Source of the DNA: Aerococcus loyolae
GTDB taxonomy: Bacteria > Bacillota > Bacilli > Lactobacillales > Aerococcaceae
DNA: 64,000 nucleotides
Assembly (NCBI RefSeq): GCF_002871915.2
Contig: NZ_CP126958.1
Location: 1-64,000 of the forward strand
Direction: 5' to 3'
The translations under genes and the position numbers were made by a program. Under the pieces are notes generated by a model. The model had not been told where the DNA came from. It did no database searches and was given only the letters and a program-made list of their open reading frames with translations. The first letter of the stretch is position 1. Every line of letters begins with the position of its first letter. Of this stretch, positions 58,208 to 64,000 are shown piece after piece.

Positions 58208-59302
58208 TTAGGGAGAACTAGATTTAGCCTCTGCTTGACTGCTAGATTCTTTTTGCCGGTCAGTGGCTGGTTGGCTTTCATCCTTACTAGTCTCCTGCCT
58301 TGCCTGGCTAGAGGAATCACTGGAGGCTTCACTTCTTTGGCCACTGTTTTTGGGTCGGGCAGTAACGGTAAGGGTGATGGACTCGGGTTCCATAGCTTCA
58401 ACATTATCGGGGCGTTCTAGAGCCACTTGGACTCGTTGACTCTGGGTGATCCCGCTGACGTCAATATGACCGACTACTGCTTGAATAGCGGCTAGTGCTT
58501 TCTCATCGCCAAAGAGGGTTACTTGCCGGGTAGACCAGTTACTTAAGTCATAAGTGTAGTCATCATTGGGATTATCGAGGTCGATTTGGATAGGTACCGA
58601 GCTCCCCTGCTTACCGATGGCAATATCGACGCCGACTTGACTTGGGTTAGCGGTAATGTTTAGGATATTACCTTCGCGGTCCTTGACAATGACCCGGCCG
58701 CTGCCATGGTAGTCGGAATTGGTATTGTTAGGGAGACTGACGTCGACACTCACTGAGGCGATCTTGCTGAGGCTTTCAGCTGATCCGGTCAAGGTGACTT
58801 CTGCCGGAGTGGCCTTGGTCGCATGAATTTCATAACCCGGGGCCAAGTTGTTCGGATTAACATGGATTTCCACCGGATATTTTTGACTTTGCAGTTGAGC
58901 AATATTGATTTCCACACTGGAAGGTGAAATCCGATAATTGAGGTCTTTAGAAATATTAGTCATAGTGAGTTGGACATAGTGTGACCCTTCGCCGAGTTCT
59001 TCCAGGTTTTCAGTTACGACCTTAAATTCTCTGGCTTGAAGAGTTTGGTCGATGATATTACTTGGGCCTGAAATTTCCACAGAGACGGTTTCAGGTAGGC
59101 CAGTAATATAGTAGTCATCCACGTCGCCGCTCACATAAACGGGGACGTCGGAAATGGTTTCTGACTTGGTTTCACTGATATTAGTGAAGAAACTGACCGG
59201 GTTATTATTATAACGTTCCGCTTTGACAAAGATAAAGAGGAAAAGCGCTAATAGGAGTGAGAAAAAAATCATAGCGGCTTTATTTTCATAGAGCTTATTC
59301 AT
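58208..59302 (-). CDS. cdaR: CdaA regulator CdaR (YbbR-domain protein)
   Basis: 364 residues: a cytoplasmic start, one membrane helix (about 12-28) and then tandem extracellular YbbR domains (about three by repeated V-x-V-x-G-x patterns), with a Ser/Gln/Glu-rich tail. Modulates the diadenylate cyclase. ATG at 59302 follows GGAGGTGAC and overlaps cdaA by 8 bp. Confidence 0.93.
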   Translation of the reverse strand: MNKLYENKAAMIFFSLLLALFLFIFVKAERYNNNPVSFFTNISETKSETISDVPVYVSGDVDDYYITGLPETVSVEISGPSNIIDQTLQAREFKVVTENLEELGEGSHYVQLTMTNISKDLNYRISPSSVEINIAQLQSQKYPVEIHVNPNNLAPGYEIHATKATPAEVTLTGSAESLSKIASVSVDVSLPNNTNSDYHGSGRVIVKDREGNILNITANPSQVGVDIAIGKQGSSVPIQIDLDNPNDDYTYDLSNWSTRQVTLFGDEKALAAIQAVVGHIDVSGITQSQRVQVALERPDNVEAMEPESITLTVTARPKNSGQRSEASSDSSSQARQETSKDESQPATDRQKESSSQAEAKSSSP

Positions 59303-60146
59303 CTTTGTCACCTCCATTTTTCTTTTGGAAGATATTCTTCAAGAAGTGGTTGCCTTCGATAATAGAATCGCTGTCTTCGCTCTCAGCGAAATGTTGGCGG
59401 AGGGTCTCGCGGATCTCTTCTTCAGAAAGGTCTCGCATAATTTTTCCTTTATAGGTGAGGGAAATATCACCAGTCTCTTCAGAAACTACCACCACTACCG
59501 CATCGGTGACTTCACTGAGGCCAACCGCAGCCCGGTGGCGGGTGCCTAGTTCCTTAGGGATTTCGGGGTTTTCCGAGAGGGGGAGGAAACTGGCTGCTGA
59601 GCTAATCTTCATATCTTGAATCACCACCGACCCGTCATGGAGTGGGGTGTTGGGGATGAAGATATTAATCAGGAGTTGTTCAGTAATATCCGCATCCAAT
59701 TTGATCCCCGTGTTGGCATATTCGGTGAGCGATTGGGTATCTTCAATGGAAATTAAAGCTCCGATCCGCCGCTTAGCCATGTACTGGCAAGCCCGGATAA
59801 TTTCTTCAATCATTTGCTCAATGGGGTCATTTTGGGTATTTCGTAAATTTTTCATGCGTAAACTTTGGCCGAGGTGGTCGAGGCCGTTTCTGATTTCCGG
59901 TTGAAAAATAATGATAATCCCGATGACTGACCACTGGATAATACTATTCATAATCCAGTCGATGGTTTCTAATTGAAAGACGGTCGAAACCATTTTAAAC
60001 AGTAAAAAGATAATGATGCCATTAAAGATATTGACCGCCCGTGTGCCCCGGATTAACTTGAGCAACTGATAGATGATGAGCCAAACAATCAAGATATCGA
60101 TCAGGTCAAAGGCGTGTGACCAGCTGAAAATTGATTCCCAATCCAT
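59295..60146 (-). CDS. cdaA: Diadenylate cyclase CdaA
   Basis: Membrane-bound enzyme that makes c-di-AMP from two ATP. 283 residues: three N-terminal helices (about 12-85) and the DAC domain. Catalytic motifs are the DGA-type loop, here LHDGSVVIQD with Ser in place of Ala (171-173), and RHRAA at 203-207. Start follows ATAGGAGGG. First gene of the operon. An IS30-family element sits 160 bp upstream on the other strand, and could affect its expression. Confidence 0.97.
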   Translation of the reverse strand: MDWESIFSWSHAFDLIDILIVWLIIYQLLKLIRGTRAVNIFNGIIIFLLFKMVSTVFQLETIDWIMNSIIQWSVIGIIIIFQPEIRNGLDHLGQSLRMKNLRNTQNDPIEQMIEEIIRACQYMAKRRIGALISIEDTQSLTEYANTGIKLDADITEQLLINIFIPNTPLHDGSVVIQDMKISSAASFLPLSENPEIPKELGTRHRAAVGLSEVTDAVVVVVSEETGDISLTYKGKIMRDLSEEEIRETLRQHFAESEDSDSIIEGNHFLKNIFQKKNGGDKDE

Positions 60147-60306
60147 CGTTTTCCCTCCTATTAGTGATGTTTTAAATTCATTAATAAGTATACCATAGAC
60201 ACTGTCTGACCAGGCTTTAGGTCTTTCTTAAATTATGGATAGTAGGGAGAATAGACGAGGAGTGCTGGCTTAAAAAATAGCCGAAAAGCGAAAAAATTAT
60301 GATAAA

Positions 60307-61694
60307 GGTAAATTGTAAAATGAAGTGCATAGAGAAAAGGACGACAAAAAACCAGTGATGCTCTATACTTAAAAGCGTCTAAACCCAAGTAAAGGAGCAC
60401 TCACTGGCTATGAAACATTCTAACACGAAACCTAGATCATATACACACCTTTCTGCAGAAAAACGCGGAATTATCCAAGCAATGCACCAAGAAGGACATA
60501 AACAGAAAGAGATTGCTGACGCCGTTGGCGTCAATCAATGCACCATATCTCGTGAACTAAAACGTGGAAAAACACGTCAAATGAACTATGATCATACCTA
60601 CGTTGATGTCTATCTTGCAGAAACTGGCTCGCGTGTTTATAAAGATAATCGGTCAAATTCTAAAGCCAGAGGCGCTTTGTATGGAAAATCTAACTTCATT
60701 AAAGCCTTTGAGGAAGCCTTACTGACACCTAAAGAAGACCGTATTTTCAGTGTTGATACGTTTATTCATGATTACCGCAGAAAACACCCTTTAGAAAGAG
60801 TTCCTTGCACCAAAACCATGTATAAATATATCAATCTTGGTTTATTAAATGTGAGGAATATTGATCTTCCTATGAAAACAAGGATTCGTCCAAGAAAACA
60901 ACCTAGTGAACCGCGTGGGACGAATAAAAAGGTATTTGGAAAAAGCATTGATCAGCGATGCCCAGACGTCCTTTCAAGAGAAGAATTTGGTCACTGGGAG
61001 CTTGACCTCGTGATAGGAAAGAAGACTAAAGGAGAGCCATGTCTTATTACTCTAGTTGAACGGAAAACGCGAAAATTCCTCACCAAGAAGACTTGGAAGT
61101 GGGATGCAGATTCCATTGTAAAATCGGTTAAAAAGGTGATTCTTAAAGAGGGTCAAGCGTGTTTTAAAACCTTAACGACCGATAACGGCAGTGAATTTTC
61201 TAAACTATCTCAGCTTGAGTATGCTCTGAAGGATTTGGAAGTCTTTTTCGCCCATGCCTATTCAGCTTGGGAAAAAGGCAGTAATGAGAGACATAATCGC
61301 ATGTTAAGAGAATTCTTGCCCAAAGGGACAAGCTTTAAAAAGCTGACATACCAGGAACTCGCACACTATACGAATACAATAAATAATCGCTTTAGAAAGG
61401 TCTTAGATTATCAAACCCCTAACGACTGTTATAACCTAGAAGTTGCGAAACTTCAGGAAACGCTTAAAGAAGCAGGCTAAAGTGCTTAACAAAGCATAGA
61501 GATTCAGTGTGGGCCAGTCAAGGTCCGCTTCGCTCTCCACCTTGACAGCCCCACCCTGAATCTCTAAATGATAATCAAGCACTTTAAGCTAGAGAAAAAC
61601 GGGCCAAGAATTATTGACTTTATCAGCTTTTTAGTTATTTGGCATGACACTGGGATTTTTTAAAATAAATATGCACTTGATATTGCAATTTACC
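60307..61694 (+). mobile_element. IS30-family insertion sequence, copy 2 (1388 bp, complete)
   Basis: Same length and ends as copy 1. Flanked by a 13-bp direct repeat, AAATTATGATAAA (60294-60306 and 61695-61707). Inserted between cdaA and the tRNA-Tyr/Gln pair; the right edge lies 35 bp before the tRNA promoter. Confidence 0.95.
60410..61480 (+). CDS. IS30-family transposase (copy 2)
   Basis: 356 residues, identical to copy 1 in protein sequence: HTH, then D199, D258, E293. Intact and presumably active. Confidence 0.97.
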   Translation: MKHSNTKPRSYTHLSAEKRGIIQAMHQEGHKQKEIADAVGVNQCTISRELKRGKTRQMNYDHTYVDVYLAETGSRVYKDNRSNSKARGALYGKSNFIKAFEEALLTPKEDRIFSVDTFIHDYRRKHPLERVPCTKTMYKYINLGLLNVRNIDLPMKTRIRPRKQPSEPRGTNKKVFGKSIDQRCPDVLSREEFGHWELDLVIGKKTKGEPCLITLVERKTRKFLTKKTWKWDADSIVKSVKKVILKEGQACFKTLTTDNGSEFSKLSQLEYALKDLEVFFAHAYSAWEKGSNERHNRMLREFLPKGTSFKKLTYQELAHYTNTINNRFRKVLDYQTPNDCYNLEVAKLQETLKEAG

Positions 61695-61729
61695 AAATTA
61701 TGATAAATGAAAAAAATCGCCAATAACCC

Positions 61730-61759
61730 TTGCATTTTATAGGGAAATAGTGGTATATT
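61730..61759 (+). promoter_or_regulatory. Promoter of tRNA-Tyr/Gln
   Basis: TTGCAT (61730-61735), 18-bp spacer, TATATT (61754-61759). Confidence 0.65.
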
Positions 61760-61775
61760 AATTGAGTACTGATTT

Positions 61776-61856
61776 GGAGGGATAGCGAAGCGGCCAAACG
61801 CAGCGGACTGTAAATCCGTTCCTTCGGGTTCAGAGGTTCGAATCCTCTTCCCTCCA
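61776..61856 (+). tRNA. tRNA-Tyr (GTA anticodon)
   Basis: Class II tRNA: acceptor GGAGGGA with TCCCTCC, anticodon loop CTGTAAA, long variable arm CCTTCGGG, T-loop GTTCGAATC. 81 nt, CCA not encoded. Confidence 0.97.
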
Positions 61857-61869
61857 TTTCTAATCATAT

Positions 61870-61941
61870 TGGGGTATCGCCAAGCGGTAAGGCAACAGAC
61901 TTTGACTCTGTCATGCGTTGGTTCGAATCCAGCTACCCCAG
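61870..61941 (+). tRNA. tRNA-Gln (TTG anticodon)
   Basis: Acceptor TGGGGTA with TACCCCA, anticodon loop CTTTGAC, T-loop GTTCGAATC, discriminator G. 13 bp after tRNA-Tyr. Confidence 0.96.
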
Positions 61942-61945
61942 TTAA

Positions 61946-62046
61946 GAGAGTGTGACAAAAGTCAAAAGAGCCCTGAACCACTGGAGCGAACTATCGCACA
62001 TAGTTCGTGAAGTGGACGTCAGGGCTGACTTTTGGAACAGGTTTTG
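61946..62046 (+). repeat. Structured repeat R7 3' of tRNA-Gln
   Basis: Shortest and clearest copy. CAAAAGTC with GACTTTTG, then AGCCCTGA (61969-61976) with TCAGGGCT (62019-62026), and the core ACCACTGGAG and GAAGTGGACG. A small apical stem is GCGAACTAT with ATAGTTCGT. Starts 5 bp after the tRNA. Confidence 0.85.
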
Positions 62047-62150
62047 TAAAAAGAATTAATATTAAAGAGGCTAGATTTTTTAGTCTCTTTTTTTGCTTTC
62101 AGCTGATAAAATAGAATGGATGCTCAGCAATATTAATTGCTAGTAACCAC

Positions 62151-62200
62151 AAAACTCCCTTAGTCCTATCCATATATAGAAAGAACTGAGGGAGTTTTTT
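62151..62200 (-). terminator. Bidirectional terminator
   Basis: AAAACTCCCT and AGGGAGTTTT, extended by AGT/ACT, with T-runs on both strands. Ends the S-component gene. Confidence 0.88.
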
Positions 62201-62205
62201 GTGTG

Positions 62206-62787
62206 CTATTTAATTGGAAAACGGGGGAATTTATAAGGTAGGTGCTTGTTGAGGTACTTGAGGAAGAGGTAACCCAATTCAAAGTCCATCATCCCATGGA
62301 AGAGTGACGATACACCGAAGAGAATAAAGAGTGAGGCCCAGTAACCATATTGGCCATCCAAACTGGTTAAACCTGCTGTCACAAAGCAATGGATAACGAT
62401 CATTTCCCCGAGACCGTGTAAGCTATTAATCCCAGCGTTAAAGAGGGTTCTTTTCCAAGGGTTCAAGACAAATTGGTTGGACCGTTGCAGAGTATAGGCA
62501 CCCACTAGGGTAAATAAGAGGTGGGAAACCGCCCGGAAGACCACTGGTAAGGGAAAGCCTGCCATCAAGAAACCAAATGAGGTGGCTAGGGCCACAAAAG
62601 CGGCTGAGGCTGGAGAAATAAAGAGCGCCATATCAATGGCAATGTGTGAGCCCAGGGTCCAGGAAAAGGGACCAAAAGCGATTTTAATGGGGCTAATCAT
62701 AGGGATAATGATACCGATGGCTGTTAGTAAGGCGACGGTAGTCATTTTGCCCGTATTTTTTTTGCTAACTGAAATACTTTCTTTCAT
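62206..62787 (-). CDS. Putative ECF-type transporter S component (membrane)
   Basis: 193 residues, about six helices. An N-terminal motif (MTTVALLTAIGIIIPMISPI) and the GPFSWTLGSHIAIDMALFIS segment suggest a substrate-binding S protein of the energy-coupling factor type, with the Ala-x-x-x-Ala-like face in its first helix. Vitamin or ion specificity is not visible. AAGGAGG before the ATG. Alone in its transcription unit, as usual for group II S components that share an EcfAAT module. An IS30 element sits 75 bp upstream, in the same direction, and may have changed its promoter. Confidence 0.6.
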   Translation of the reverse strand: MKESISVSKKNTGKMTTVALLTAIGIIIPMISPIKIAFGPFSWTLGSHIAIDMALFISPASAAFVALATSFGFLMAGFPLPVVFRAVSHLLFTLVGAYTLQRSNQFVLNPWKRTLFNAGINSLHGLGEMIVIHCFVTAGLTSLDGQYGYWASLFILFGVSSLFHGMMDFELGYLFLKYLNKHLPYKFPRFPIK

Positions 62788-62862
62788 TGTAATCCTCCTT
62801 GAAGAATGAGTCCTAATATAATCGATATAAAACCAAATAATGATAAAAATTTAAAAATTATC

Positions 62863-64000
62863 GGTAAATTGCAATATCAAGTGCATATTTATTTTAAAAA
62901 ATCCCAGTGTCATGCCAAATAACTAAAAAGCTGATAAAGTCAATAATTCTTGGCCCGTTTTTCTCTAGCTTAAAGTGCTTGATTATCATTTAGAGATTCA
63001 GGGTGGGGCTGTCAAGGTGGAGAGCGAAGCGGACCTTGACTGGCCCACACTGAATCTCTATGCTTTGTTAAGCACTTTAGCCTGCTTCTTTAAGCGTTTC
63101 CTGAAGTTTCGCAACTTCTAGGTTATAACAGTCGTTAGGGGTTTGATAATCTAAGACCTTTCTAAAGCGATTATTTATTGTATTCGTATAGTGTGCGAGT
63201 TCCTGGTATGTCAGCTTTTTAAAGCTTGTCCCTTTGGGCAAGAATTCTCTTAACATGCGATTATGTCTCTCATTACTGCCTTTTTCCCAAGCTGAATAGG
63301 CATGGGCGAAAAAGACTTCCAAATCCTTCAGAGCATACTCAAGCTGAGATAGTTTAGAAAATTCACTGCCGTTATCGGTCGTTAAGGTTTTAAAACACGC
63401 TTGACCCTCTTTAAGAATCACCTTTTTAACCGATTTTACAATGGAATCTGCATCCCACTTCCAAGTCTTCTTGGTGAGGAATTTTCGCGTTTTCCGTTCA
63501 ACTAGAGTAATAAGACATGGCTCTCCTTTAGTCTTCTTTCCTATCACGAGGTCAAGCTCCCAGTGACCAAATTCTTCTCTTGAAAGGACGTCTGGGCATC
63601 GCTGATCAATGCTTTTTCCAAATACCTTTTTATTCGTCCCACGCGGTTCACTAGGTTGTTTTCTTGGACGAATCCTTGTTTTCATAGGAAGATCAATATT
63701 CCTCACATTTAATAAACCAAGATTGATATATTTATACATGGTTTTGGTGCAAGGAACTCTTTCTAAAGGGTGTTTTCTGCGGTAATCATGAATAAACGTA
63801 TCAACACTGAAAATACGGTCTTCTTTAGGTGTCAGTAAGGCTTCCTCAAAGGCTTTAATGAAGTTAGATTTTCCATACAAAGCGCCTCTGGCTTTAGAAT
63901 TTGACCGATTATCTTTATAAACACGCGAGCCAGTTTCTGCAAGATAGACATCAACGTAGGTATGATCATAGTTCATTTGACGTGTTTTTCCACGTTTTAG
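62863..64000 (-). mobile_element. IS30-family insertion sequence, copy 3 (cut by the window end)
   Basis: Right terminal repeat GGTAAATTGCAATATCAAGT starts at 62863. Orientation opposite to copies 1 and 2. 1138 of an expected 1388 bp are visible. Confidence 0.95.
63077..64000 (-). CDS. IS30-family transposase (copy 3, partial)
   Basis: Residues about 50-356 are visible, identical to the other copies including D199, D258 and E293. The first 49 codons lie beyond the window. Not a pseudogene as far as seen. Confidence 0.95.
   Translation of the reverse strand, partial: LKRGKTRQMNYDHTYVDVYLAETGSRVYKDNRSNSKARGALYGKSNFIKAFEEALLTPKEDRIFSVDTFIHDYRRKHPLERVPCTKTMYKYINLGLLNVRNIDLPMKTRIRPRKQPSEPRGTNKKVFGKSIDQRCPDVLSREEFGHWELDLVIGKKTKGEPCLITLVERKTRKFLTKKTWKWDADSIVKSVKKVILKEGQACFKTLTTDNGSEFSKLSQLEYALKDLEVFFAHAYSAWEKGSNERHNRMLREFLPKGTSFKKLTYQELAHYTNTINNRFRKVLDYQTPNDCYNLEVAKLQETLKEAG

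Noticed and set aside
61631..61981. 116-codon minus-strand frame
   Set aside because: Covers tRNA-Tyr, tRNA-Gln and the IS end; not a gene.

Overview
The window is about 64 kb of a Gram-positive (Firmicutes, Lactobacillales) chromosome that opens exactly at the dnaA start codon. The 16S sequence, the recF-gyrB-gyrA order after dnaN, the moderate GC content and the Lactobacillales-style regulation (an Arg T-box, Rex-like sites, c-di-AMP genes) fit Aerococcus best. That genus call is from recognition of the sequence, not from a search.

Layout. 1-10.9 kb: replication genes dnaA, dnaN, yaaA, recF, gyrB, gyrA, with a FAD-linked hydroxyacid dehydrogenase between dnaN and yaaA. 11.3-14.1 kb: a NatAB/YhaQP-type ABC exporter and a GNAT acetyltransferase. 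14.2-18.6 kb: tRNA-Leu and a minus-strand operon of M20 amidohydrolase, YfcC-type transporter and asparaginase. 19-21.2 kb: rpsF-ssb-rpsR and an XRE regulator/membrane-protein pair. 21.2-23.6 kb: a 2.4 kb AT-rich gene desert with six consensus DnaA boxes followed by seven ParB (parS) sites. 23.6-30.1 kb: gdpP, a FetAB-like ABC system with two permeases, rplI, dnaB. 30.2-34.3 kb: an accessory patch with tRNA-Lys, a shortened RelB-like antitoxin, two type I toxin/antisense-like units, an IS30-family element and an alcohol dehydrogenase under Rex-like duplicated promoters. 34.6-47.1 kb: metabolic and membrane genes, including a lone trpB behind a Trp-codon leader peptide attenuator and argG behind a T-box with a probable CGC specifier. 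47.1-52.8 kb: a full rRNA operon with tandem promoters and four tRNAs. 53-60.1 kb: a Cys/Met enzyme with a LysR regulator, DJ-1, yidD and the cdaA-cdaR-glmM operon. 60.3-64 kb: two more copies of the IS30-family element, in inverted orientation, around tRNA-Tyr, tRNA-Gln and a putative ECF S component.

The most unusual signal is a family of about ten intergenic repeats. Each starts with a GAGAGTGTGACA-like box and ends near GGAACACGTTTT. The primary sequence of the long stem differs between copies, yet both arms change together so that pairing is kept. Nearly every copy sits just after the stop codon or tRNA 3' end of a gene on the same strand, or continues an array that does. They look like structured 3'-end RNA elements with interchangeable stem modules. 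The second strong signal is the parS/DnaA-box gene desert. c-di-AMP synthesis (cdaA, cdaR) and breakdown (gdpP) are both encoded here, and most highly expressed genes point away from dnaA, as expected for the leading strand.
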